A stretch of DNA of 64,000 bases from Litoreibacter janthinus (GCF_900111945.1 NZ_FOYO01000001.1:1247751-1311750), one strand, 5' to 3'; positions 26,400 to 36,260 are shown, counted from the stretch's first letter. Notes: a model not told the origin generated them from the letters alone. Numbers and translations are program-made.

Positions 26400-26957
26400 T
26401 TATTGTAATGTTCGTAAGATGATCGTTTTGAGCGATTGCAGAAGTGTGTCCAGATCACTTCGCGATGCAGCGTTGTACTTGAACCCGATCGATGCGGTCT
26501 GAGCGAAGTTCGCGAAGTCTTCGACAGTTTGCCCGTTGCGCTCTAGCTGCGGCGCGTAGCCTTGGAATGCGTGCGCCAGCAGTTCTAATCTTGCGTCATT
26601 ACCGCATTGCACCGCTGCCTGCGCGTCTTTGCTAGGCCCTAGTAGAATATCTTTCATATCGGGCGAGCTAGCCATCGCCTCGAACGGCTCGACAATGGCA
26701 ATCCTGAAATGGTCGTCCAGCTTTTGCGCCAACGGCGCGTCTGAGACCCACACCCGTTCCAGTGCCAGCAGCGATTGCGTTGAATAATGGGTAATTGCCG
26801 CGACGATCACCTCTTCCTTGTTTGCGAAGCTGGCATAAAGCGTCTGCCGGGAGGTGCCCGCCAGTTTCGCGATATCACCAATCGTTGTGCGGCGAATGCC
26901 GTAGCGCGTGAACAACTCGATCGCAGCTTCGAGGATAAGAGCTTCTTTATCAGACAT
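26400..26957 (-). CDS. TetR-family transcriptional regulator
   Basis: A 185-residue repressor with an N-terminal helix-turn-helix (EAAIELFTRYGIRRTTIGDIAKLAGTS region; TSRQTLYASFANKEE is the recognition part, about residues 34-48). It is divergent from the molybdenum hydroxylase genes. A perfect 10-base inverted repeat that starts six bases upstream of its start codon is the likely operator for both directions. The inducer is probably a substrate of the hydroxylase, by context only. Confidence 0.9.
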   Translation of the reverse strand: MSDKEALILEAAIELFTRYGIRRTTIGDIAKLAGTSRQTLYASFANKEEVIVAAITHYSTQSLLALERVWVSDAPLAQKLDDHFRIAIVEPFEAMASSPDMKDILLGPSKDAQAAVQCGNDARLELLAHAFQGYAPQLERNGQTVEDFANFAQTASIGFKYNAASRSDLDTLLQSLKTIILRTLQ

Positions 26958-26962
26958 GTTTA

Positions 26963-26995
26963 CAACTTGACAAAAGAAGTTCGAATGTCAAGTTG
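26963..26995. promoter_or_regulatory. Likely TetR operator
   Basis: CAACTTGACA (26963-26972) and TGTCAAGTTG (26986-26995) form a perfect 10-base inverted repeat around a 13-base spacer. Each arm contains TTGACA, so a bound repressor would cover -35-like elements on both strands between the regulator and the hydroxylase operon. Confidence 0.75.
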
Positions 26996-27027
26996 CAAGC
27001 CAGACAGCGCCAGCAGCGGAGAGATCT

Positions 27028-27483
27028 ATGAAGCTTACAGTCAATGGAATGACGCATGATGTCGACGTATCCCCCGATATGCCGCTCCTTTGGGTTCTTC
27101 GTGACGAACTTCAAATCACCGGCGTCAAATACGGCTGCGGCATCGCGCAATGCGGTGCGTGCACAGTGCATGTCGATGGTGTGGCCGTGCGGTCTTGCCA
27201 AGTGCCAGTCGGCGATCTGGAGGGTGAGGTTACCACCATCGAAGGTCTTGGCTCGCCGGACACACTTCATGCGGTGCAAGAGGCATGGATTGAACATCAG
27301 GTCGCGCAATGTGGTTACTGCCAATCCGGCCAGATGATGCAAGCGGCGTCGCTATTGTCTGAAACAGCTTCTCCCACAGATGAAGAGATTGATGACGCGA
27401 TGTCGGGCAATCTGTGTCGCTGCGGAACCTACCCTCGCATCCGCGCCGCAGTGAAAACCGCAGCAGCAAAGATGGGGAGCTAG
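27028..27483 (+). CDS. (2Fe-2S) subunit of a molybdenum hydroxylase (isoquinoline 1-oxidoreductase alpha-like)
   Basis: A 151-residue two-cluster ferredoxin subunit. The plant-type cluster ligands are CGIAQCGAC with a later Cys (VRSCQ), and the second cluster ligands are CGYCQSGQ and CRCGTY. The family passes electrons from the molybdopterin subunit to an acceptor. It is followed after three bases by the large subunit gene. The short two-gene form without an FAD subunit is typical of IorAB-like periplasmic enzymes. Confidence 0.92.
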   Translation: MKLTVNGMTHDVDVSPDMPLLWVLRDELQITGVKYGCGIAQCGACTVHVDGVAVRSCQVPVGDLEGEVTTIEGLGSPDTLHAVQEAWIEHQVAQCGYCQSGQMMQAASLLSETASPTDEEIDDAMSGNLCRCGTYPRIRAAVKTAAAKMGS

Positions 27484-27486
27484 GTC

Positions 27487-29727
27487 ATGGGTAAGGCAGC
27501 GAAAATAGCACGCCGGTCCTTCCTGATCGGTTCTGTCGCATTGGCCGGTGGCGTCGCGTTTGGCACCTACATGGTTCGCAAGCCACATGACAACCCACTG
27601 GCGAATGACCTCAAAGCGGGTGAGGCGACGTTTAATCCTTGGGTGCTTATCAGCAACGAGACCGTAACATTGATCGTGCCTCACGCGGACACGGGTCAAG
27701 GCGTCGCGTCGATGCAGGCGGCATTGATCGCCGAGGAGCTGGATATTGAATTCGGCCAGTTCGAAACCAGTTTCGGTGTTCCAAGTGCAGCCTACTACAA
27801 CACGGCTATGGCGGGTGAAGCGGTGCCTTTCATGCCGACAGATAAAAGCTTTGCGGCTGAAACCACACGCTCCGTCATGGGCGGCATCATCAAGCTTCTG
27901 GGGGCGCAGGTAACAGGTGGGTCCAGCTCGACGCCGGACAGCTACGATAAGCTCCGCGCGGCGGGGGCTTCTGCCCGCGAAACCCTGAAATTGGCTGCCT
28001 CTCAAAGGACGGGCGTTGCGGTTGCTGATTTGACAACATCGGGCGGTGCAGTTGTTTTCCCTGACGGCACATCGCTGGCTTATACCGATTTGGCCGCTGA
28101 CGCAGCCGAGCTAGAACCAGTGGTTGACGTTCCGCTGCGCGACCCAAGGACGTGGCGCATGATCGGCAAAGAGATGGAGCGGCTTGATGTCGTCGCCAAA
28201 TCCACAGGGACTATGACCTACGGGATCGATCTCTTTATGGATGGCATGATCAACGGCACCGTGCGGATGAACCCCCGCAAAGGCGCGCCGCTGAACAGCT
28301 TTGACGCAACCGCCGCCGAGGCAATGAAAGGCGTGCGGAAGGTGCTGCAAATCACCAACGGTGTGGCCGTGCTTGCGGACAACACCTGGACCGCTTTTCA
28401 GGCTGCTGATGCGATTGAATATGACTGGGCTGAGGCGCCTTATCCGGCGGAACAGGACGTGCATTGGGACGAAGTCGCAGCGTCTTTCACGGAGGACCGT
28501 CTGGATTCGCAGTGGCGGAACGATGGCGACATTGAAGCGGCCCTGGAAGGCGCGCAGATCGTCGAAGCTGAATACCGCGCGCCGTATGTTGCCCACCAGC
28601 CGATGGAACCGCTTAGTGCCATCGCCAAAGTAGCGGAGCACCGCGTTGATGTGTGGGTGACCCACCAGATGCCGCGTTTCGCTTTACAACAGATTTCGGC
28701 GATTACAGGCCATGACGAAACCCAAATCCACCTGCACAACCAATACGGCGGCGGCAGCTTCGGGCACCGTCTGGAATTCGAGAACGTCAAAGTCGCGGTT
28801 GAAGCAGCAAACCAAATGCGCGGCACACCGATCAAGATCACCTTCAGCCGCGAAGAAGATTTTGCGCAGGATTTCACCCGCCAGATCGGCATGAGCCGCT
28901 CCAAAGGGGCCGTTAAAGACGGCAAAGTGATCGCACATGATTTGCAGATAGCCACCGTGTCATCGTCGCGTTCCCAGATGGGGCGCCTTGGGCAATCCGT
29001 ACCCGGCCCAGATAGCCAGATCGTCGCGGGCGCATGGGAACAGCCTTATTCAATCCCGAACTTCCGCGTGCGCGCCTATGCCGTTCCAGAGCTTGCGCCG
29101 ACGTCGTCATGGCGGTCGGTCGGGGCGTCTAGCGGCGGCTTCTTCTCGGATTGCGCGCTGGACGAGCTGATTCATGCGGCGGGGGCGGACCCGCTAGAAG
29201 AGCGACTGCGCCTGATGAATGATGATGTATCTCGCAAGGTGCTCGAAGTTGTGGGGGAGATGTCTGGTTGGGGCAGTCCGCTTGGTCCGAATCGTGGCCG
29301 TGGCGTCGCGTTTGTCTTGTCCTTTGGAGTTCCGGTCGCGGAGGTCGTCGAAGTGACCAACACGGACGCAGGCATCAAGATCGACAAGGTTTGGGTTGCC
29401 GCCGATGTCGGCAAAGTCATCGATCCAGTCAATTTCGAGAATCTGATGCAGGGCGGCGTGATCTGGGGGCTGGGACACGCAATGAACAGTGAGATTACGT
29501 ATTCGGACGGCATGGCGGAGCAGTCGAACTTTTACACCCACGAAGGAATGCGTCTGAACCAGTGCCCTGAAATCTTCGTAATAGGACTGGAAAATGGCAG
29601 CGCGGTAAAAGGCATCGGGGAGCCTCCGGTGCCGCCCGCAGCGCCTGCCTTGGCCAACGCAATTTTCGCCGCGACTGGTCAACGCATCCGCGAAATGCCG
29701 TTCAACAAGTATATCGATTTCGTCTAG
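27487..29727 (+). CDS. Molybdopterin-binding subunit of xanthine-dehydrogenase-family hydroxylase (IorB-like)
   Basis: A 746-residue catalytic subunit. The N-terminus MGKAAKIARRSFLIGSVALAG has a twin-arginine signal (RRSFL), so the folded enzyme is exported to the periplasm, carrying the small subunit along. Family text includes QYGGGSFGHRLEFE near the cofactor and the final GEPPVPPAAPALANAIFAATG, whose Glu is the catalytic residue of the family. These enzymes hydroxylate N-heterocycles or aldehydes. The substrate is unknown; the TetR gene and shared operator point to substrate-dependent induction. Confidence 0.9.
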   Translation: MGKAAKIARRSFLIGSVALAGGVAFGTYMVRKPHDNPLANDLKAGEATFNPWVLISNETVTLIVPHADTGQGVASMQAALIAEELDIEFGQFETSFGVPSAAYYNTAMAGEAVPFMPTDKSFAAETTRSVMGGIIKLLGAQVTGGSSSTPDSYDKLRAAGASARETLKLAASQRTGVAVADLTTSGGAVVFPDGTSLAYTDLAADAAELEPVVDVPLRDPRTWRMIGKEMERLDVVAKSTGTMTYGIDLFMDGMINGTVRMNPRKGAPLNSFDATAAEAMKGVRKVLQITNGVAVLADNTWTAFQAADAIEYDWAEAPYPAEQDVHWDEVAASFTEDRLDSQWRNDGDIEAALEGAQIVEAEYRAPYVAHQPMEPLSAIAKVAEHRVDVWVTHQMPRFALQQISAITGHDETQIHLHNQYGGGSFGHRLEFENVKVAVEAANQMRGTPIKITFSREEDFAQDFTRQIGMSRSKGAVKDGKVIAHDLQIATVSSSRSQMGRLGQSVPGPDSQIVAGAWEQPYSIPNFRVRAYAVPELAPTSSWRSVGASSGGFFSDCALDELIHAAGADPLEERLRLMNDDVSRKVLEVVGEMSGWGSPLGPNRGRGVAFVLSFGVPVAEVVEVTNTDAGIKIDKVWVAADVGKVIDPVNFENLMQGGVIWGLGHAMNSEITYSDGMAEQSNFYTHEGMRLNQCPEIFVIGLENGSAVKGIGEPPVPPAAPALANAIFAATGQRIREMPFNKYIDFV

Positions 29728-29758
29728 GAAAAGCAGGCCTCGCGACGGCGCCGTGACA

Positions 29759-31078
29759 CTACAAAACCCTGCCGATCGCGACTTTCAACTTGCCCACGAT
29801 TTCGTCGACATGGGACTCTTCGATGATAAATGGCGGGGCGAGCAGAATATGGTCGCCCCGTTGCCCGTCAACGGTTCCTCCCATCGGGTAACAGATGAGG
29901 CCCGCGTCGAAGCACTCTTGTTTCAGCGCCTTGTGGATCGTTCGCTGCTGGGCGAAAGGGGCTTTTGTTTCGCGGTCCTCGACAATTTCCAACGCTCGAA
30001 AAAGCCCGCGCCCACGAATGTCTCCGACATTGGCGTGCTGTCCGAATTCTTGCTGAAGCGCGTTTTGTAGCTTATCGCCCATCATCGCGCAGCGCTCTAC
30101 CAGTCCGCCATCCGTGAGCTTGGTCAGAACTGCTAAGGCGGCCGCGCTTGCTGTGGGATGACCAACGTAAGTGTGGCCATGCTGGAAAAAGCCACTCCCT
30201 GCCTCAATTGCAGCATATATCTTGGCGGAGCAAAGCATCGCCCCGATCGGCTGATATCCTGCGCCAAGACCTTTGGCGATGGCAACGATGTCGGGGCTGA
30301 TGCCCTCTTGCTCGCTGGCGAAAAGCGTTCCGGTTCGTCCCATGCCGCACATCACTTCATCGAGAATCAGCAAGACGCCGTATTTGTCGCAAATCTCGCG
30401 GATGCGTTTGAAATAGCCCTCAACCGCCGGAACCGCGCCAGTTGTCGCGCCAACGACGGGCTCAGCCACAAAAGCGATGACGCTGTCTTCGCCAAGCCGC
30501 TGGATTTCGGTTTCCAACTCGTTGGCGACGCGCAGGCCGTAGTCAATCCTCGTCTCGTCAGGGTGCTTTCCGCGATACTCGAAGCAGGGGGAAATATGCG
30601 AGGTTTCCACCAGCAAAGGCGCGAAGGGCGCGCGCCGCCACTCATTGCCGCCCGTGGCTAAAACGCCCAAGGTATTGCCGTGATAGCTCTGCCTGCGGGC
30701 GATGATATGACGCCGCTGCGGCTGGTCCGTTTCAACGAAATACTGCCGCGCAAGCTTCAAGGCGGCTTCCATGGCTTCTGATCCTCCCGACACAAGATAG
30801 ACACGATCAAGTCCTTCGGGGGCGTGTTCGATCAACTTATCGGCCAACTGCTCCGCCGGATAGGATGTGAAGAAGCTGGTATGTGCAAACGCAACGGTGT
30901 CAAGCTGAGCCTTGATCGCGTCCGTCACCTGCTTGTCGCCATGTCCAAGGCAAGACACCGCTGCGCCACCGGAGCCGTCGAGATAGGCCTTACCGTTTTG
31001 ATCGTATAGATACACGCCTTCGCCGCGTGCGACCGTGGGCAGCCGCGCTTTCGTGTGCCTTGGAAATATGTGTGACAC
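29759..31078 (-). CDS. Class III (PLP-dependent) aminotransferase
   Basis: A class III aminotransferase of about 440 residues. The PLP lysine lies in AIAKGLGAGYQPIGA, preceded by LILDEVMCGMGRTG. The GTG start at 31078 is preferred: it opens with SHIFPRH as family members do, and AGGAA sits seven bases upstream. An ATG at 31114 would add 12 residues and has no visible ribosome site. These enzymes use omega-amino acids, diamines or taurine-like amines with pyruvate or oxoglutarate. The divergent RpiR/TAXI-TRAP operon may import the substrate, though this is inference. Confidence 0.88.
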   Translation of the reverse strand: MSHIFPRHTKARLPTVARGEGVYLYDQNGKAYLDGSGGAAVSCLGHGDKQVTDAIKAQLDTVAFAHTSFFTSYPAEQLADKLIEHAPEGLDRVYLVSGGSEAMEAALKLARQYFVETDQPQRRHIIARRQSYHGNTLGVLATGGNEWRRAPFAPLLVETSHISPCFEYRGKHPDETRIDYGLRVANELETEIQRLGEDSVIAFVAEPVVGATTGAVPAVEGYFKRIREICDKYGVLLILDEVMCGMGRTGTLFASEQEGISPDIVAIAKGLGAGYQPIGAMLCSAKIYAAIEAGSGFFQHGHTYVGHPTASAAALAVLTKLTDGGLVERCAMMGDKLQNALQQEFGQHANVGDIRGRGLFRALEIVEDRETKAPFAQQRTIHKALKQECFDAGLICYPMGGTVDGQRGDHILLAPPFIIEESHVDEIVGKLKVAIGRVL

Positions 31079-31114
31079 TGACCGATTCCTGTTCTGAGAG
31101 CCTTTCGTTCGCAT

Positions 31115-31161
31115 TGAAACATGCGGGTCGTGAGTTGACTAGGTGTGAAACAAATGAAACA
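31115..31161. promoter_or_regulatory. Three TGAAACA repeats in the aminotransferase/RpiR divergent region
   Basis: TGAAACA occurs at 31115-31121, 31146-31152 and 31155-31161 in the divergent gap. The last two are nine bases apart. They are candidates for RpiR binding and would be upstream of both genes if the aminotransferase starts at 31078. Confidence 0.4.
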
Positions 31162-31195
31162 TCTTCATTAATCGAGATCGACCGGGGGGCGATTT

Positions 31196-32059
31196 TTGCT
31201 GCAATCATTTGAACAACAACTCTCGGGGAAATACGGGAGTCTCAGCGTCAAACTTAAGGAGGCCGCAGATTATGTGGTGTCCAATCCCGTGGACGTCGCC
31301 ACCCGTAGTCTGCGTACGATTTCCAAAGACGCCAAGCTGTCTCCGGCGACGTTCTCACGCATGTCGACGGCGCTTGGTTATGAAAGCTACGACGCGCTTC
31401 GCGATGTGTTGCGCCATTCCATGACGCGTCAGGCGGGGTCATTTTCCAGCCGTGTTGAAGAGCTTCAGAAGCTTCATCAAGACGGGGGGGAGAGTTTTTT
31501 CGCGAACCATTTGGTGTCTTGCACCTCCAATCTGGAACGACTGAGCACCAGTGTTGATGTTGCTACGCTAGAGCTCTGCGTTGAGCGCCTTCACAATGCC
31601 CGCCGCGTTTTGGTGGCGGGGGCTTTGGGCTCAACAGGCGCCGCCGAATACCTGACCTATATGGCGAGCTTCATATCCGACAAATGGTCCATGGCGCACC
31701 GTATGGGGGCATCTATGGCCAGCGGGTTGGTCGGAATATCCGACCAAGACGTGTTGATCGTCATCACCAAGCCGCCATTTGCCAAACCTACCATCAAAGC
31801 CGCAGAAGAAGCTTCTGCGTCAGGTGCTTACGTGATTGTCATCACCGATACGCACACCTGTCCGGCCCTTGCTTTCGCGACGGCCAGTTTCATTTCCCCA
31901 ACGGAAAGCTCGCATTTCTTTTCGTCTTATGCGTCGACTCTTGTTCTCTGCGAGGTCATGATCGGGATGTTGGCCAGTCGCGCAGGGGCACCCGCGCGCG
32001 CCAGAATTGCTGAGGTCGAAGACCGGAATCGCACACTAAACGAGGTTTGGGATCATTAG
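31196..32059 (+). CDS. MurR/RpiR-family transcriptional regulator
   Basis: A 287-residue regulator with an N-terminal RpiR helix-turn-helix (about 1-75; LSPATFSRMSTALGYESYDALR) and a C-terminal SIS sugar-phosphate-binding domain (about 120-260; RRVLVAGALGSTGAAEYL). The start codon is TTG at 31196 after a GGGGGGCG ribosome site; no ATG is available before the HTH. It precedes the TAXI-TRAP genes on the same strand and is probably their local regulator. Confidence 0.88.
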   Translation: MLQSFEQQLSGKYGSLSVKLKEAADYVVSNPVDVATRSLRTISKDAKLSPATFSRMSTALGYESYDALRDVLRHSMTRQAGSFSSRVEELQKLHQDGGESFFANHLVSCTSNLERLSTSVDVATLELCVERLHNARRVLVAGALGSTGAAEYLTYMASFISDKWSMAHRMGASMASGLVGISDQDVLIVITKPPFAKPTIKAAEEASASGAYVIVITDTHTCPALAFATASFISPTESSHFFSSYASTLVLCEVMIGMLASRAGAPARARIAEVEDRNRTLNEVWDH

Positions 32060-32100
32060 GGGCTCAAACTCGGAATTAACATCAAAAGAGGAGAATATTG

Positions 32101-33069
32101 ATGTCTATTAATTTGAAACTGTCCGTTGCAGGCTTTGCCGTAGGGGCCATGATGGCACCAGCCGCCTTCGCCGAGGAGTTCATCACGATCGGCACCGGCG
32201 GTGTGACTGGCGTATACTATCCAACCGGCGGCGCGATTTGCCGTTTGGTCAACAAGGGTCGCAAAGAACACGGCATTCGCTGCTCTGTCGAATCTACCGG
32301 CGGCTCGGTCTACAACATCAACACCATTCGCGAAGGGGAGCTGGAATTCGGTGTGGCCCAGTCCGACTGGCAGTATCACGCCTATAACGGCACATCCAAA
32401 TTCGAGGATGTCGGTCCATTCGAAGACCTGCGCGCCGTTTTCTCCGTCCACCCAGAGCCGTTCACTGTTGTGGCGCGTGCCGATTCAGGCATCACCAACT
32501 TTGAAGATCTGAAGGGCAAGCGGGTTAATATCGGCAACCCAGGTTCGGGCGCACGCGGCACTATGGAAGTGTTGATGGCAGCCAAAGGCTGGACCACGGA
32601 CGACTTCACGCTGGCTTCAGAGCTGAAACCGGCAGAGCAGTCGGCTGCCTTGTGTGACAACCAGATCGACGCGATGGTCTTTACCGTTGGCCACCCTTCG
32701 GGCACGATCCAAGAGGCGACCACCGCGTGTGACTCGGTTCTTGTGACTGTTGATGGCGACGCGGTCAGCAAGCTGATCGACGAGAACTCCTTCTACCGGA
32801 CTGCTACAGTGCCAGGTGGAATGTATCGCGGCAATGACAGTGATGTTGCTACATTCGGTGTTGGTGCGACCTTCGTGACGTCGACGGCCGTGTCGGACGA
32901 TGCGGTTTACGCCGTGGTCAGCGCAGTTTTTGAAAACTTCGAAGACTTCAAAAAGCTGCACCCTGCGTTTGCAAACCTTGATCCCAAAGAGATGGCGTCC
33001 GCTGGTCTGTCCGCTCCGCTGCATGATGGTGCCGCGAAGTACTACAAAGAAAAAGGCCTGATCGAGTAA
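32101..33069 (+). CDS. TAXI-family TRAP transporter solute-binding protein
   Basis: A 322-residue periplasmic binding protein with signal peptide (1-23, ending AFA) and the TAXI text [29 protein letters not shown] at the mature N-terminus (partly listed here as [13 protein letters not shown]). The ATG at 32101 follows AGAGGAGAAT. TAXI proteins hand their ligand, often a dicarboxylate or amino acid-like compound, to a fused TRAP permease, which follows. A hairpin between the two genes probably lowers permease expression relative to the binding protein. Confidence 0.93.
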   Translation: MSINLKLSVAGFAVGAMMAPAAFAEEFITIGTGGVTGVYYPTGGAICRLVNKGRKEHGIRCSVESTGGSVYNINTIREGELEFGVAQSDWQYHAYNGTSKFEDVGPFEDLRAVFSVHPEPFTVVARADSGITNFEDLKGKRVNIGNPGSGARGTMEVLMAAKGWTTDDFTLASELKPAEQSAALCDNQIDAMVFTVGHPSGTIQEATTACDSVLVTVDGDAVSKLIDENSFYRTATVPGGMYRGNDSDVATFGVGATFVTSTAVSDDAVYAVVSAVFENFEDFKKLHPAFANLDPKEMASAGLSAPLHDGAAKYYKEKGLIE

Positions 33070-33082
33070 GATCATAGCTTCC

Positions 33083-33107
33083 GGGAGCGGGCGGCAACGC
33101 CCCTCCC
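33083..33107 (+). terminator. Intercistronic hairpin between TAXI binding protein and permease
   Basis: GGGAG-C-GGGCG pairs with CGCCC-CTCCC around a GCAA loop, a stable stem with one bulge. This probably acts as partial terminator or mRNA stabiliser, since the permease on the same strand belongs to the system. Confidence 0.6.
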
Positions 33108-33166
33108 ACACCGCCTCACTAGAACAAAAGCGCTGATAAATTTCAGGCATTCCGACCGGGGGACAC

Positions 33167-35776
33167 ATGACAGACAATCAATCTCAAAGCCGCGCCTTGA
33201 GCGAAGAGGAGCTACAGGATCTTGTAGCGTCTTCTGACGCCGGTGCACGTGATCCAGCGGGTGGCGTGGGCATGCTGCTCGCAGTCGTGGCCGTGGTATG
33301 GTCCCTGTTTCAGGTGCTCCTGGCTTCTCCCTTGGCGAACTACATCCTGCCCGGGGACATCATTAACAATTCACGTCAGGTTCACCTTGCCTTCGCGGTT
33401 TTCCTCGCCTTCATGGCATACCCTGCGTTTAAATCCAGCCCGCGCCATTACATTCCCATCGCGGATTGGATATTGGGTTTGGTCGGTGCATTCATCGCCA
33501 TGTACGGCTTCTTTTTCTATCAAAAGATCGTCGACGCTGGAGGGCTGGCAGACGACATGGACAAGTGGTTCGCGCTTGCAGGTCTGCTGATTTTGTTCGA
33601 GGGCGCACGACGCGCACTTGGCCCTGCAATGGCGATCATTGCGACGATCTTCCTTGCGTATGTTTTCTTTGGTGCCTCCGATTTGGTGCCGGATGTGATC
33701 CGCTGGAAAGGCGCGTCGCTGAAAAAGGCCATGAGCCATATGTGGATCACGTCGGAGGGTGTGTTCGGCATCGCCTTGGGTGTGTCCACCAAGTTCGTGT
33801 TCCTTTTTGTGCTGTTCGGCGCACTGCTCGATAAAGCGGGCGCGGGCAACTATTTCATCAAGATGGCGTTTGGCGCTTTGGGTCACCTGAAAGGCGGCCC
33901 AGCTAAGGCCGCGGTTGTCGGCTCTGCCGCGACCGGCTTGATCTCCGGCTCGTCCATCGCAAACGTGGTCACCACCGGCACCTTCACCATTCCACTTATG
34001 AAGCGCGTGGGCTTTTCGTCCGAGAAGGCTGGCGCCGTCGAAGTGGCAAGCTCCGTCAACGGTCAGATCATGCCGCCAGTTATGGGGGCTGCAGCCTTCT
34101 TGATGGTGGAATATGTGGGCATCTCTTACGTCGAAGTGATTACCCACGCCTTCTTGCCAGCAACGATTTCCTACATCGCGCTGGTCTATATCGTTCACCT
34201 CGAAGCGGTGAAAAGCAACATGCCAACTCTGGGCAACCGCGTCGTATCGATGGGGAAAACCATAGGGGGTATGGCGCTATTCTTCGCCGGCTTCGCGGGG
34301 CTATGTTACGGGGTTCAGTACCCAGTCGGCTGGATCGTTGCCGCAGTTCCGGATATGTCCGGAACCGTGATGTCGCTGCTCATCTTCGCGGCTTATGCAG
34401 GCCTGTTGTGGCTGGCATCCAGCGTTCCTGATCTGGAGCCTGATGATCCCAACGCCGAAGAGGTCGAGCTTCCCGTCGTCGGTGAAATTTACAAATCCGG
34501 CCTCTACTACCTGCTTCCCATCGTGGTGTTGGTCTACTTCCTGATGATCGAGCAAAAGTCGCCTGGTCTGTCAGCCTTCTGGGCAACAATGCTGCTGTTT
34601 GTAATCTTGCTCACGCAGCGTCCGTTGAAGGCCATCTTCAGAGGCGAAAGCGACACAGCGAACGCCATTAAGGCGGGCGTCGGCGATCTGGTCCAAGGTT
34701 TGATCGATGGCGCGCGTAACATGATCGGCATTGGCCTTGCGACCGCAACTGCGGGTGTCATCGTGGGCACCGTGACCCTGACAGGTGTGGGTCAGGTGAT
34801 GGCCGATTTGGTCGAGTTCCTGTCCGGTGGCAACCTGATCTTGATGCTGGTCATGGTTGGCTTGCTGAGCCTTGTGTTGGGCATGGGTCTCCCGACCACA
34901 GCCAACTACATCGTGGTCTCCTCGCTTATGGCTGGCGTTGTGGTGGAGTTGGGCGCGCAGTCCGGCCTGATCGTTCCGTTGATCGCTGTGCACCTGTTCG
35001 TGTTCTACTTCGGCATCATGGCCGATGTGACGCCGCCCGTTGGCTTGGCAAGTTTTGCTGCGGCCGCTGTGTCGGGGGGGGATGCAATCAAAACAGGGTT
35101 TGTGGCTTTCTTCTACAGCTTGCGGACGGTGGCATTGCCGTTTGTGTTTATCTTCAACACCGACTTGTTGTTGATTGATGTGACGTGGGCCCAAGGGATA
35201 CTGGTGTTCATAACTGCTTCCATCGCCATTCTCGTGTTTACCGCGGGCACCATGGGCTGGTTCCTCACCAAAAGCCGCATCTATGAAAGCGTCGCTTTGG
35301 TCCTGATCGCCTTTGCACTGTTCCGTCCTGACTTCGTGATGGACCGTATCCAGCCGCCCTTTGAGGTGGTCGAGCCGGCAGGCTTTGCGAATGCGGTTGC
35401 CAATGCAAGCGATGGGCAGGAGTTGCGCATTGTTGTCTCTGGCCCTGACTTTGATACCGGCGAGGCGAAAGAGACCACTCTGGTCATGCCAATCACTGGC
35501 GACGGCACAGGCGATGATCGGATGAACGAGTTCGGACTCATGCTGTTGGAAGAAGACGGCGTGGTTAAAATGGACGAGCCGATGTTTGGCACCCCGTTTG
35601 CAGACACCATGAGCAGCTTCGATTTCTACGCGGACACTCCCGTGCAGATCGCAACGGTTCAGGCCCCTGCGAACCAGATGGCCAAGGAATGGGTCTTCAT
35701 TCCGGCGTTGATCCTTTTGGCACTGGTGGCGCTACTGCAACGCGCCCGCATCTCACGTGAAGGAGTTCCGGCATGA
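33167..35776 (+). CDS. TRAP transporter fused permease (DctQ-DctM type, TAXI-associated)
   Basis: An 869-residue polytopic protein that combines the small (4TM) and large (12TM) TRAP membrane subunits, as is usual for TAXI systems. TRAP large-subunit text is visible: SGSSIANVVTTGTFTIPLMKR-type segment, VNGQIMPPVMGAAAFLM and GMGLPTTANYIVVSS. A soluble C-terminal region (about 720-850) ending in a last membrane helix corresponds to the extra domain many of these fusions carry. It imports the ligand of the preceding binding protein with sodium or proton coupling. Confidence 0.93.
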   Translation: MTDNQSQSRALSEEELQDLVASSDAGARDPAGGVGMLLAVVAVVWSLFQVLLASPLANYILPGDIINNSRQVHLAFAVFLAFMAYPAFKSSPRHYIPIADWILGLVGAFIAMYGFFFYQKIVDAGGLADDMDKWFALAGLLILFEGARRALGPAMAIIATIFLAYVFFGASDLVPDVIRWKGASLKKAMSHMWITSEGVFGIALGVSTKFVFLFVLFGALLDKAGAGNYFIKMAFGALGHLKGGPAKAAVVGSAATGLISGSSIANVVTTGTFTIPLMKRVGFSSEKAGAVEVASSVNGQIMPPVMGAAAFLMVEYVGISYVEVITHAFLPATISYIALVYIVHLEAVKSNMPTLGNRVVSMGKTIGGMALFFAGFAGLCYGVQYPVGWIVAAVPDMSGTVMSLLIFAAYAGLLWLASSVPDLEPDDPNAEEVELPVVGEIYKSGLYYLLPIVVLVYFLMIEQKSPGLSAFWATMLLFVILLTQRPLKAIFRGESDTANAIKAGVGDLVQGLIDGARNMIGIGLATATAGVIVGTVTLTGVGQVMADLVEFLSGGNLILMLVMVGLLSLVLGMGLPTTANYIVVSSLMAGVVVELGAQSGLIVPLIAVHLFVFYFGIMADVTPPVGLASFAAAAVSGGDAIKTGFVAFFYSLRTVALPFVFIFNTDLLLIDVTWAQGILVFITASIAILVFTAGTMGWFLTKSRIYESVALVLIAFALFRPDFVMDRIQPPFEVVEPAGFANAVANASDGQELRIVVSGPDFDTGEAKETTLVMPITGDGTGDDRMNEFGLMLLEEDGVVKMDEPMFGTPFADTMSSFDFYADTPVQIATVQAPANQMAKEWVFIPALILLALVALLQRARISREGVPA

Positions 35777-36204
35777 CAAGCTCTGTTCTATGCGCTGTCG
35801 ACATCAGCAACGGTCAAGATGACCTCAAAACAATCCAGACCGCCGCGCGACTGGCGGCCTTGGATGGCGCGCAGCTCGATGTCGTCGCTGTCGTGCCGGA
35901 CTACGGCATGAGTACGGTCGGAAGTTTCTTCAGCAAAGACCACCACGACAAGATGGTGGCGGAAGCCAAGGTGCATTTGAACCAACTTGTAAGCGCGGCA
36001 CTTGATGCTGCTCAAAACGCTAAGGTGCGCCATGTCGTGGCGACAGGGCGCGCCTATGAGGAAGTCCTGAAGCTTGCCAAAAAGTCCAAGCCTGCCTTGA
36101 TCGTGGTGGGCGCAAGCAAATCGGATTTCGCGGATTATCTGCTGGGGCCGAATGCTGCGCGGATCGTGCGCCACGCGACCTGCTCCGTCTACGTCGTACG
36201 GTAA
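35773..36204 (+). CDS. Universal stress protein (UspA family), TRAP-associated
   Basis: A 143-residue Usp domain with the C-terminal ATP-binding pattern VVGASKSDFADYLLGPNAARIVRHATCSVYVVR (form G-x2-x9-G-x-N/S). The start overlaps the permease stop as ATGA. Usp proteins encoded with TRAP transporters, such as TeaD, bind ATP and adjust transport activity, so a regulatory role on this transporter is likely. A good terminator follows. Confidence 0.9.
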   Translation: MTSSVLCAVDISNGQDDLKTIQTAARLAALDGAQLDVVAVVPDYGMSTVGSFFSKDHHDKMVAEAKVHLNQLVSAALDAAQNAKVRHVVATGRAYEEVLKLAKKSKPALIVVGASKSDFADYLLGPNAARIVRHATCSVYVVR

Positions 36205-36232
36205 TCGTCTGCCAACCATGCAACTTCTTTTG

Positions 36233-36260
36233 AAAGTCCGGCCAAAGCGCCGGACTTTTG
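36233..36260 (+). terminator. Rho-independent terminator of the TAXI-TRAP operon
   Basis: AAAGTCCGGC (36233-36242) pairs with GCCGGACTTT (36249-36258) around a 6-base loop, and the right arm runs into TTTTG. Confidence 0.82.
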
